A DNA stretch of 64,000 nt. Source: Eutreptiella sp. 'Long Island Sound 2002'. Taxonomy: Eukaryota; Euglenozoa; Euglenophyceae; Eutreptiales; Eutreptiaceae. Positions 1 to 11,100 of the stretch are shown piece after piece. Position numbers and translations under genes: made by a program. The notes under the pieces are model-generated. The model was not told where the DNA came from, ran no database searches, and worked only from the letters and a program-made list of their open reading frames with translations. Every line of letters starts with the position of its first letter. Positions within the stretch are counted from its first letter, which is position 1. The stretch lies in NCBI GenBank assembly GCA_964036045.1, contig OZ038399.1, positions 23,797,544-23,861,543 of the forward strand, given 5' to 3'.

Positions 1-303
1 TTGTCCCTCATATGCCCATATGTTGGAGTAAGGGGGGTAAGGGTGCGGTGCAGTCTGCCTGAAACTGGACTAGAACAGACAAAAAGGCAAAAAAAAAAAC
101 CTGTCAACGGTAACGGCCAGTTTTCGAAAAAATATGGTTCCGGACCCCTCCCTTAACCCAGACATCTCCGAAAAGCCCTTTTCAAGGGTTTTCCGAATAT
201 ACCCCACATACCCCTACCTCCGGAACACTCAGTGGGCACAAATGAGGGAACAATGGCACCAACCACGGAAAACCCACCGAGTTATCGCATTCGATGCCGA
301 GAG

Positions 304-1950
304 AAATATAATCCATTGGATACATGGTAACAACTTCGTTGCAAGCATACACACGTTGCAATTGTCCCATTTATTGTACTGGCCAGCTGCAGGGCTTCAT
401 CAGGGGGGCTAAAGCGTTTGTGTTCTACTGCTTGTCATCCTCTTGCTTTGGAAGCCATTGTTAAAGGCCCATGAAGCACTATTGCAGCCGTTTTAGGATG
501 ACATATTACGCACTGCTGTCTGAATGTTGTGAGGATGTTGGTTCTCTGAGAACGGCGAAGTGCTAAATTGGCAATGTTTGTGAACAACATGCACAACCCA
601 ACATTGTCGGTCAGGTGAAGGCTGCACATTGTGATAGCAGATTATAGGGGTGACTCCACGTTTCCACCACATCGTACATGTTACCAGGACATTGCATTCT
701 TTCCACTGCCCTTTCGCATCGTGTGACGATGAAGAAAGCAACCCTTTCAATAATCATTTCTGCCATCACGACATTGATTTAAAATACCAATGCAAGGTTG
801 TAATTTATTCCCTCTTTGGATGGACTGGTTGTGAATGGATGAGCCTGAACTAGTGCCGTGGCAGCTCATGATTGAAGTTCAATGTTCTGGGCCATCATGC
901 ACTTTTGCATGACTTATTATGTGTTGCAGTGACCTTTGCATTTAGCTCCATCATGAGAGATTCACTCTCATGTGCATGTGTGAGCCAATGTAAATATAAT
1001 CCATTGGATACATGGTAACAACTTCGTTGCAAACATACGCACGTTGAGATTGTTCCATTTATTGTACTGGCCAGCTGCAGGGCTTCATCAGGGGGGCTAA
1101 AGTGTTTGTGTTCTACTGCTTGTCATCCTCTTGCTTTGGAAGCCATTGTTAAAGGCCCATGAAGCACTATTGCAGCCGTTTTAGGATGACATATTACGCA
1201 CTGCTGTCTGAATGTTGTGAGGATGTTGGTTCTCTGAGAACGGCGAAGTGCTAAATTGGTAATTTTTTCTGACAACATACACAACCGGGTCAAGGTTGTA
1301 AAATGTTATCACTAGTAGATTCTAGGGGTGATTCCATGTTTCCATCGCCATATACGTTTTGCCAGGACATTGCATTCGCGCCATTGCCCTTTCGCATGAT
1401 TAGTGAATGCATCTGAAGATGACAAAAGCAACCGTTTCACCCATGGTTTCTGCTACCAGGACAGTGATTTAAAATACCAATGCAAGGTTGTAATTTACTC
1501 TCTCTTTGGATGGACTGGTTGTGCGTGGATGAGCCCTGACCAGTGCACTGGCTGATCATGATTGAAGTTCAATGTTCTGGGCCATCATGCACTTTTGTAT
1601 GAGTGATTAGGTGTTGCAGCAACCTTTTCATTTAGCTCCATTATGAATGATATGGGTGTGTAAGCCAATGTCAATACCATCCGCTTGATACATGATAACG
1701 ATTTTGTTGCAAGCATACACACGTTGGGTTTGTTCCATTTATTGTATATGCCATGCTGCAGGACTTCATGGGGAGGCTAATAAGGCACCTATGTTGCACT
1801 GCTTGTTGTCTCTATGTTTTGGAAGCCATTGTTAAGGCCCATGAATATTGTCCATTCACATCCAACAGCGCCATTGCAGCCATTCTAGGATGACATATTA
1901 CGCACTGCTGCAAAAGGCTCTTGCCAGTTGTCCTTTTTTCGTCTCTTAGC
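304..1950. repeat. Tandem repeat, ~685-bp unit, about 2.4 copies
   Basis: A long unit starts at about 304, 992 and 1671, giving periods of 688 and 680 bp. The stretch from the 'ttgatacatg' region through 'ggccagctgcagggcttcat' to 'gacatattacgcactgctg' recurs in all three copies. The later part ('aaaataccaatgcaaggttg') recurs at about 778 and 1470. Copies 1 and 2 are clearly closer to each other than to copy 3, which is truncated near 1950. No long open frame is conserved between copies. Bases 1-303 show nothing recognisable. Confidence 0.9.
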
Positions 1951-3744
1951 AATGGATCGATTCCTTGTCCCATGCCCAATAGACGGGTGTTTGCATTAAG
2001 TTTGGGGAGTAGGGCAACATGATGATCCCTTGGAAGGCCGTGCCAACAAACAGTGCCCCAAGGATGACGAAGAAAGCACGAGCGAGCACAACTCAACAGT
2101 GGAGAAATTCCATTGGCTGCAGACAGCAAACAAGTGTCAAGTGAACAACACTTCCCAGTCATTGTTTTCCACAACTTGCCATTCGAGCTACTCGCTACTG
2201 GCGTGCTTTACCGTGGGTCTACACGCTTTGTGGCACATGCTTCCGGGCCCCATTGTGCTCACACCCCCGCCTGGCTGAATGTGCATTTGACGAAAGAAAG
2301 GGTCTGAAATCCACTCCAAAATCCACGCAAAAGCCCTCAGCTAGGTCCCTATTTCCGAACGAAGGGGTGATCAAAGGAACAATTTACTTCACATCCTTTA
2401 CATGGTGAGCTTTAGGAAGTCGCAAATATCTTCTCTGAGCCCGCATGTTGAAGGCATGTAGAAGGCGGGCAAACACTTTGACATAGCTGAGAGGGATATG
2501 TCGTGCTTGAGAGGCGAAGTCCAAATGAATGAAGCAAAAGCATGCCCGGCTTTTGGCCACCTGTGAAGAAACTTTCCCATCACTTGGGCCCAATGTTCTG
2601 CCCCCGAGAAGGTTCCGCGCTTGTTCCACAAAGACCACGACCCCGCGTTCTCTTGTTTGTACCTTGTACCTTGTTCGCTTGCCGGTTTGTCTTGCTTGGC
2701 ATACCGATTGGCAAGCAACTCAATCGCCAGACTCGCTTGGTTGTCACCTTCTACAGTCCGGGCCCAACTAAATCCAACCGCAAGCCGAAGTGAAGCCAGG
2801 TTTGTTTACGTGGTTTTCATCAAAAGCTTGCTTCCGCTGTCAACTGTTTCAGCATCCGCGCAAAGTTTCCTTGCACGATGGCCCCCATTTGGGGCATTAT
2901 GGGCCGGTTGGTCCTCTTCCATTATACTTACCCGATTGGAACGCATAAATTACAATTGCTTCCTTTTCTCGTGCACGGTCACTATGCCTTCACAATCGAC
3001 AACCTGTATTGTTGCCCATGAGGGTGCTAAAGGGCGAACTTGCGATATCACATGGAATGTTGAGCTTCGGGATTTCTTGTGGCGAACCTCGTTGAAAGTG
3101 TCCTTGTCCTTTTCTCTCCCTGTTCATCAGGTGAACGTCTAAACATTTGAAGCCCCGCAATCCACAAATTGTACGGAATGTTGGTTACGCGTTTCTTGTG
3201 CGGCAGTTTAGAGTGATTGTTTATGATCATGCGTACCGCTGACGAAGGTCGTAAGCACGGCTCGTCACACAGGAAAACGGCCAAATTCGAGGGTACATGT
3301 TCGTCCGAACTGCACTTGATATGTGGCGTGTTGCCTGTGCTGTCAATCGTGTTGCGGCTCTACTGCTTTCATACGCCAATGCACTGGGGTGTTGCTTGAG
3401 ATAATCTGACGTGTGGCCTGGTCCAAGCTCCGGGGCCCGGAGAGACCGTACATTTGTTGGTTGCGAAATTGTTTCCCTGCCGATTTTAATGTCACTACCA
3501 CAGGCCACCGTTTCATGGCATCTGGATTCAGAACGTTTGTTTGAGTTTGTTAGCCTTGTGACCATCATTTTGAGCCACATTGTCAAAAAGATCAAGCATC
3601 ATGACCGACAAAGATGTCCCTTTCAACATAAAATGAACCTTCTTTGGGTTACGCGTGTGCTACGCCTTGTCTAAATAACTCCGCTATGTGCTGCCGTACC
3701 ACGAACCATTTTCCTCAGTGTTCGCTCTTTCCCACCTCATCAAC
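1951..3744. other. Intergenic, no recognised gene
   Basis: Short open frames lie on both strands (for example minus 2398-2718 and minus 3048-3595). None shows a known motif, and they overlap equally long frames in other phases. They could be remnants of old elements. I see no RNA gene or clear repeat here. Confidence 0.4.
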
Positions 3745-4230
3745 ATGTTGGCCCCTCGCATGGCACGTGTCCTCGCAAATTCCGTCCCTCATGGGAGCAA
3801 AGTGCTGTCCGTTCAACACGGACTATTCGCTGCGCCTCCATTGCGGCATGGGACTTTTGCTGCCGTCCGACCCCCTGCCCAACGCGGGTTCACCACCATT
3901 GGTAGGCCCCTTTTGGGTGCACCAAAGGGACGACTGGGCAAAGGAACGGATGACAGGGTGGTCTCCGCGGTGGTCCCCAGCAAGACTTTCCTCCTGACCA
4001 TTTTCAACGGCACGATCGTCTTGGACTCCATCTACAACCGCGTCGTCTCCACGGCCTTCTGTTTCTTGTTCGGGATGGGGGTGATCTTGTTTTGGCAGAC
4101 ACAAACGGTGTACTCGTTCCTGACGATGTTCCTGGCGGTGTTTGGGATGTTGTGGCTGCAGATGCATGTGGCGCGAGCCTGGGTGCTCATTCCCTGCCTG
4201 CTGGCCTTGCTGTACAAGTTGTTGGAGTAG
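3745..4230 (+). CDS. Probable single-exon gene: small membrane protein with organelle-targeting-like N-terminus
   Basis: The open frame encodes 161 residues and ends in TAG. The first 60 residues are rich in Ala, Arg, Ser and Val with almost no acidic residues, and include RGFTTIGRPL, as expected of a mitochondrial or plastid presequence. The C-terminal 85 residues hold two or three hydrophobic segments (about 78-92, 98-118 and 120-155; CFLFGMGVILF, FLTMFLAVFGMLWLQM). The third codon position is strongly G/C biased, as in the glutamate kinase exons. The frame is open from 3688; the ATG at 3745 is chosen because targeting-like sequence starts there. I do not recognise the family. Inference: an organelle inner-membrane protein. 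Confidence 0.55.
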   Translation: MLAPRMARVLANSVPHGSKVLSVQHGLFAAPPLRHGTFAAVRPPAQRGFTTIGRPLLGAPKGRLGKGTDDRVVSAVVPSKTFLLTIFNGTIVLDSIYNRVVSTAFCFLFGMGVILFWQTQTVYSFLTMFLAVFGMLWLQMHVARAWVLIPCLLALLYKLLE

Positions 4231-5304
4231 AGGAATAATTGGTAAGGGTCCCGAGCCAACTTTTCTCTCTTTTTTTCGCTCGCGAGGGGGCAGAGGGAGG
4301 AAACTCCTAACCCCATATTGACGTGCCGTATATATCAGTCTGACACCTTTTTTGAGGCGTGGTCCTCCACCTTCGGAACATGCAGTTGCAATGCCTCTAC
4401 CGCCAAGAGGCGGGCTGATGTTGGTCATTGTGTCTGGTACTGCCTATGTCGGTTGTGTCACGAGCTCTTTCGACTATGTCACCGACGCCATGAACCATGT
4501 CACAAAGGGCCAAGCAGCCAGGCGATGAGGAGGACGGCTCTAATTCTGAGCCTAGAGTCTCCTCGGGTGGCAAGCACCAACGGGTGCTTCAAGATCTCTG
4601 CGCCTTGCCGTGGAATCGCGTTGCGTAAGGAGGCCGAGCAGCGATAGAGCGTTTGCGCCGACGCTGTACTACTTGGAAAATTAGAGAGATAGGATGAGGG
4701 AGAGACAGAGATAGAGCGTGTAAGAATGGGTTGAGAGGGTGAGCGACAGAGATTTGATGCAATGCATTACACGACAGTGTGCTGCAGGGTCGCGTCATGG
4801 CATGCTTCCGGGGGTGAGTGAGGGAACGCGGGGAGGGCGGGGAGGGGGATCACAGGATGAAGATACCTTCGCTGATTGTCATCGGCCGTTTATCGCGAGC
4901 TGGGTCGCCAGTGTACATGGATCATGTACGTGGCAGGCCAAGTGCAAACTGTTGCGACAGTGATGTCACGACTTCGTAGTGAATCCCTTTGCATTTCTGC
5001 ATTCGCCGGGGCGTTTTTGCGTTGCAGTTCGAAGGCCCAATTTCTTGATGTGTTCGTCATCAGCCTTTTCCCCCTTCCGCCCCCCTGCACGTGCAGGCAA
5101 GCCTCTTACTGCTGCCTTCAACACCGTCTTTAACGATTGTTCAACATTTGGGTTGAAGGCTGCCTTTTGAAGACCGCCTTAGGTCGCTTCCAACCGCCGT
5201 TCCAAGCTGAGTCACACTGCATCCACGGCAATTCTCACACGTGCAAGTGTCTCCCCAAAGGTTCAGCACGAGGCGGTTTGTAAAATCCAAACGAAAGCAA
5301 CAAC
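4231..5304. other. Intergenic, no recognised feature
   Basis: Only short overlapping frames are present. A purine-rich stretch (gagaga) lies near 4680-4745. No gene, RNA or repeat could be supported. Confidence 0.4.
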
Positions 5305-5343
5305 ATGACAGCAGCAGCAGCAGCAGCAGCAACAACCACAACC

Positions 5344-5376
<33 letters not shown>

Positions 5377-5630
5377 GCAACACCCACACACAACAACCAC
5401 ACCACCACCACCACCACCACCACCACCACCACCACCAACAATAACAACAGCAGCAGCGGCGGCGGCGGCAGCAGCGGCGGTGGTGGCGACGGCAACATCA
5501 ACACCAACACCAACAACAACCACAAACAACAACCACATCACCACCACAACCACCACCACCACCACCACCACCACCACCACCACCACCACCACCACCACCA
5601 CCAACAATAACAACAGAAGCAGCAGCAGCA

Positions 5631-5662
<32 letters not shown>

Positions 5663-5855
5663 AACACCAACACCAACACCAACAACCACCACAAACAACA
5701 ACCACAACAACAACCACAGCACCAACGACCACAACAACAACAACGACACCACCACCACCACCACCACCACCACCAACACCAACAACAAGAACTGCAACAA
5801 CAGCAACAACAGCAGCAACAATGACACCACCACCACCACCACCACCACCAACAGC
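5305..5855. repeat. Compound trinucleotide microsatellite (CAG/CAA/CAC/CGG family)
   Basis: About 550 bp of trinucleotide runs: CAG, CAA, ACC/CAC and CGG blocks alternating several times. Every frame on both strands is open, giving homopolymeric Gln, Thr, His, Asn, Ser, Gly, Val, Cys or Trp strings, so open length says nothing about coding. It is purine/pyrimidine asymmetric between strands and likely unstable. A short duplicated tail ('ctctggtgtc') follows at 5878 and 5910. Confidence 0.95.
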
Positions 5856-7501
5856 CGCAACAACAGCCACAACCAGACTCTGGTGTCTGTGCAAGAATAG
5901 CCACAACCAGGCTCTGGTGTCCGTGGCATAGTGCCTGATGGTTTGGAAACCGACAGTTGTTGAAGGGTTGTGGTCGTTGTTAGATGAACTGATGGTGGTT
6001 TGGGGCTAACTGGTGCTTATTGGCAATGGAACAAAGGTCCTTTTGTTACTGCGACGGACAGCCCTGACTGAAGTGGTGGTCCAAGAGACAAAACGATGAC
6101 ACACTGTCGACTGCTCACTCAGCATAATTTCAGCTGTGCCAGAGGTCGGCATGTGATTTGGGTGCCACTTTGGGAGCGAGCGACAGGCTGGTATGGTGCA
6201 CAGGCATAGAGGGGACGGCAGGAGTATGCAAATGGACAAGCACAGAGTCAGCACAACACCAGTCAAAAGGTCAATGAAACAATCAGCCACAAATCGGAAC
6301 AACAAGCAACAACCAAGACAACAGGCCACAAAGATGCTGTGCAGGTATGGTGCCATAGGAAGGAGGCGCCACAACACATAGGGGGTAGGAAGGGTAATTT
6401 CACCATTCAGCCTCCAATTCCTGTGATAGGGCGTACACGGTGCAGATTATTTGTACTACCAGAAGTATCACAATCCTATTTTTCAAAAATTTCCCTTTCC
6501 ACAAAATGGTTTCGCCTCAGGGGGGTGAAAGGAAACCCAATCAAAAGGGCGGGGTTGCATGTCATGTGCTTGTGCATATCATATGCTTGTGCGTATGTCT
6601 GTTCCGTCAACAGGATGTCAAGAAAGACAGGATTGGGAAGAAGGGACTCCAATGGGGGGGTTAAGACTGGGCCTTCATGAATGTCACAATGACAATTGCG
6701 ATTGCCCTGGATGGCAACACTGCCCTGGATGGCTGGTACATCATCGTGACTCCCATTGTTTGTGTGACAACTGTGACGGTGCAACATGTTGTTCACGATG
6801 CTGCTTGTCCAAGCGGCACTACCCCTAGTTTCCAAGGGGCACTACCCCCAGGGACCATATTTTCTTGATGCATGATGATTTTGGTCACTAATGTGAACGT
6901 TGACGTCTGCTGTTTTTGTGGAATCCCAAGTGGCATAATGTGGGCCATCACTTACAGTCCATCTCCGGCTGTTTCAGCATTTGCCATATCATCACAAAAC
7001 ATGATGCATCACGACCAGGAGAGATTTCTCGCTCAAGATACATCGATATTCCTGCGGGTTTTGCATACTGGCCGAATTTTGAGAATTTTAAGGCTAATTT
7101 GTTCAAAGGGTGGAGTGCGTCGAAATTTAGGACTGCAACCATCCAGGAAATTACATCAAGCCACCAGGAATTAATCACAACACAAACATCAAAACAATCG
7201 CAAAAAAACACATTTGTTTGGATTTGTCAAACAATCGCAAAAAATATAATTCTGGCAAAGCATCCAGCGCAAAAAATGGCACTGTGCAAGTTCTTGAAAT
7301 TTGGCTGGTATGCCACCCCTTCGGGGTGCACCGTGCGTTGTGCATGCACTGTGTGAAAAGCATGCCCATTTTCCTCGATACTGCAGTGGTTTCTCAGCCA
7401 TTGCTATTGTTTAGCCAAGTATGGTGATACCCTTTTGCAGTGCCTGCTACAGAATATCTTACTTTCCACCCCATCTCCTGAGACCCTCCTTCTCCTTCTC
7501 T
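5856..7501. other. Intergenic, no recognised gene
   Basis: Small frames on both strands lack motifs. Near 6695-6740 the phrase 'tgccctggatgg' is duplicated. A direct duplication of 'ggcactaccccta'-like sequence lies at 6815-6850. No RNA gene seen. Confidence 0.4.
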
Positions 7502-7756
7502 ATGGATCTCATTATTGGGGATAGGGTGTTCGACACCCACTCCAACAGTGTGCGCGTTCCTGCTAGAGTGGTTGAGACTGCAATGGAAAGATTTGTTCAC
7601 TTAGAATATTATCAAGATGCGGTGAAGGTGGTGAATCGGCACTCCAAGATCAACTCAATCTCCGTCGCCATCCCAAGTTCCGGTTCACCACCTCACTGCT
7701 CACCCAGCCCTCAACCTCCATCTGGTGGGTGGTTTTCAGGGTCACTGCAAAGCTAA
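7502..7756 (+). CDS. Coding-like open frame of unknown function (possible exon)
   Basis: From ATG 7502 the frame begins MDLIIGDRVFDTHSNSVRV and reads as ordinary mixed-composition protein for about 55 residues, then becomes Pro/Ser-rich before a stop. Possible splice donors occur at about 7620-7630 (GCG|GTGAAG, AAG|GTGGTG). It lies 440 bp upstream of the glutamate 5-kinase start on the same strand. It could be part of a preceding gene or an unannotated 5' exon. No family is recognised. Confidence 0.25.
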   Translation: MDLIIGDRVFDTHSNSVRVPARVVETAMERFVHLEYYQDAVKVVNRHSKINSISVAIPSSGSPPHCSPSPQPPSGGWFSGSLQS

Positions 7757-7939
7757 CTTACCACTGGGTGCTGTACGTGTGCCGTGCAGAAATGCCCCCT
7801 TTGACTAAGCTACTTCCCACAGGGATCGTAATGGGGGGGCTTGAGGGGCAAGAGGGAGGGCCAAGGGCAACCCCCTCAAGTGCCAGCACCTTTGATCCCC
7901 TCACACCTGCAATGCTTGTCATCCACAGTCTCCCGCACA

Positions 7940-8135
7940 ATGCCCGGCATCGTGGCCCACCCGTCTCGGCAACTGGTGACGTCGGCCTCGAATATTGTGA
8001 TTAAAATCGGCAGTGCCCTTCTGACCACCCGAGGGTCCCATGACGGAGCCTTCCTCAAGTTTGCCAACGAGGTCTGTAGCCTGCGGGATGAAGGCCGACA
8101 GGTGTCATTGGTATCCTCCGGGGCCATTTCTCAAG
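7940..8135 (+). CDS. proB: Glutamate 5-kinase exon 1
   Basis: Residues 1-65 plus the first base of codon 66. Holds the N-terminal nucleotide-binding strand ([10 protein letters not shown]) and the VSSGAIS loop. The frame is open upstream to 7841, but ATG 7940 is the first Met close to the conserved start. Donor CAAG|GTGTGT. Confidence 0.92.
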
Positions 8136-11100
8136 GTGTGTACGCGCATGCAGTGGCGCAAGGCAGTCCTTTTCATGCCCGTTGGGCACGCGAGGGAGCG
8201 GCGGACGCGCTATGTGGACGCTTTTTGCGCAAGGCACTGCGTGGGCTGTGATACTGTGTGTAGACTCACTGGGGGACACTGCGTGTGAGCGCGGTGTCGA
8301 TATATTGTGAGTGGACGCTCTGGGAGTGGAGGCTCAGCCCTCCTAAGTGAGCAACACCCCGTGGCATTTTTTCCTTTCGGGTGGCGTGTGCCTGTGGGAC
8401 CCCAGGCCACCGCGGGCCCAATCTGTTGTTTCGAGCGCCGATGGTAGCCTGGAAAAACGTCCCCGGTTTGGGGCCCCAAATGAGCCCCCGATGTCAGGTC
8501 CGACGTCGCGGCCAGCTCGGCTGCAGGACTGGGCCGGAACTGGACAGTGGGTGTGTTGCTGTTGCTGTGCACTGCCTGTCTCTTGCCCCATTTCCTTTTT
8601 TGTGCTTCATTTGCATGCTGTGCTTTTGTCAGGGGGCGGGGGGGGGGGGGGCTCTGTTGGGGGTCGTGATCACGAATTGCGAATTACAAAATCGCCATGT
8701 GAGAAAAGGGCAGTCTGCGGACCGCTGATGGCTCATGAAGTGGACCGCAAAGCGGCCCCAAGGAACATGTTTTTGAAAAAAAAATTCCCCAGGGTACACA
8801 TCTCAAAACGAGGGGTCCACGTTAGGGTACCAGAAACCCCCTCCCCGGACTGCTTTGGGAGCCCGTTTTTCTGTCTGCCGAATTTCGTGATTCGTAATTC
8901 GTAATCGGAGGGTCGGGGGCCGTGCGCATTTGGCTGGACGCCGTCCGTATTGCTGACTCCCCCACGAGTTCATCCCTCGACACCCCCCACGATCATGCCC
9001 GCCCTTCCGCGCAGGGGTGTCTCTCATGGGCCTCTCTGGGCGCCCTGCCGGGCTTGCCACTGCCCAGGGCCTCGCATCAGTCGGACAGCCGGCTCTCATG
9101 AATACGTGGGCCCGGGCCTTCGCCCCGACTCCCGTGGCGCAATTCCTGCTGAGTAAGTACGACCTGACCAACCCCGTGTCGTTCATCAACGCCAGGTGGC
9201 GTGTCGCGGGGGTGGCCAGGGATGCGCGGTCGCAAGGGCTGGCGTGTGAAGGGCTGCTTGTCGTCTGCATGGCTTTGGGTTATTACGGTGGGTTTTGCAT
9301 GCATTTTTTCTTCATGGACAGGGGGCCAAGGCAGTCTCAGAGGTGTCCCGGGGGGAGGGGGACTCTGCATTTCCATTGCTGTCATTCCACACATGAACTC
9401 TTGATGATATATGGCAGATCCAGGGGTCAGTGCTTAGCGAGAGCATCAGGTGCATACCGCTGCATAGCCCCTGCACACTTGTCGATGTCCCACCCGCAGG
9501 TTGTCTTTGCGTTGCACTCTCTGTGACAGAAAGGTACCTATGGTCTTTTAGGCCACTGACGAACTATTTTCTTCCTGCGCTTTTTGTGCTGATCGCCTCT
9601 TGTGCGCACGTGCAATAGCACAGGCTTCCTCCGGGGGCTCAGGCCACGAAAAAGTTTATGTCCCCAAAAGCGGCCTCCATTTTCGGGCTCCTTTAATAAA
9701 TTGCATTTTTCCCTGGAGAAAAAATTTTCCTATCTGGTGGGTGGGTGGGTCGGCCAGCAGAATACCCCCCCCCCCCTCCCCGGCTCAAGGGGATGAGTGG
9801 TGGGCACAGGCACTCCGCACTATCAGAACCACAGCGTATACTTTCGAAAAACAGGTGAACCCCAAGGGATTGAGTGAGGTCATTGCAATGCTGCAGGTAA
9901 GCACTGTCGATTACACCCCCCCCGAGGCGGCACACTTTTTGCAGCACCAAGGACTGACGCCAGCCACGCCACGGCAGGCATATGCGATGCTAGCAGCACA
10001 GGCAGAACAGGCCACCCAGCACAAGACGGAAGGGATTGTGCTCTCCAAACTACGGTCAGCGCTCAACACACAGCCGGAGGAACCACAGAGCAAACAGCAA
10101 CGGCGGATAGAAATTGCACGGCTCACCAGGGAACTGCAAAGCAAGCGGAAGCTTACCGCACTCCGCAACAAGGCAGGGCGCACGTTCACTGAACCCACAC
10201 AGATTGCGGAGGAACTGAAACAGTTCTGGTCTGGGGTAATGGCCAAAGGGGAACACACCGTCGAGGAGTGCGCCCAGTTTCTGCGCTCGCTACCCCTTCG
10301 CCCACAGCTAAAAGGGGCGGCAACTCTGCTCCTGAAGCCACTCACACAGGAACTGGTGCTCACAGCACTGGAAAAAATGAAACCAGGGTCGGCCCCTGGC
10401 CTGGACGGAGTCACGGCAGAAATCCTGATGGCCCTCCCCGGGGCACTGGTGCCCAAAATGACGAAACAAATTGCACTTTTCCTTACCACAGGGAAAATCA
10501 CAGAGGAGTGGGCACTCGCTATCCTGAACCCAATCCCTAAGCAAAAGGGCTCCATTTCGGTCACACAACTCCGCCCATTGTGCTTGCAAAGTGTGCTGTT
10601 TAAGTGGGTATCGATGACCCTATACCTCATGCTGCAGGACCTGCTTTTGTATGCCACCCCCCCTGAGCAAAAAGGCTTCATGAAAGGGCAATTCATTTTT
10701 GAGCACATCTGGGAGGCGCGGGCGGCCTGGACCGCAATGGATTATGGTCTTTTTCTCTCCATCGATTTCTCCAAAGCGTTTGACTCTGTCCATCACAATT
10801 ATTTTATTGCCTTCTTCACCCACCTGGGCCTCCCCCCACAGATGATCGCGCTCATCATGAACATGCTGACTTCCCCCTTTGTCTTTGGAGTGGGCAAAGG
10901 CGTAGTGCGCGAAGTGCAAGTCACACCAGAATCAGGGGTCCGACAGGGAGACCCACTCTCCCCAGCATTGTTCGCCATGGTCTGCTCGGTGCTGGTCCCC
11001 ATGCTCCAGGCAGTGTCCCCTAGCATAAGAGTCCTGTTCTACGCTGATGATCTCCTGCTGTACATCCCCGTCTCCCCTGTTCTGGTTTGCCCCCTCATAC

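Noticed and set aside
5263-5929. Long open frames rich in His, Gln, Thr, Val, Cys or Trp on both strands
   Set aside because: They are produced by the trinucleotide array, which lacks stops in every frame. No start context, splice signal or flanking domain supports a gene.
9911-10708. 265-codon minus-strand frame opposite the reverse transcriptase
   Set aside because: Shadow of the RT coding strand; no motifs.
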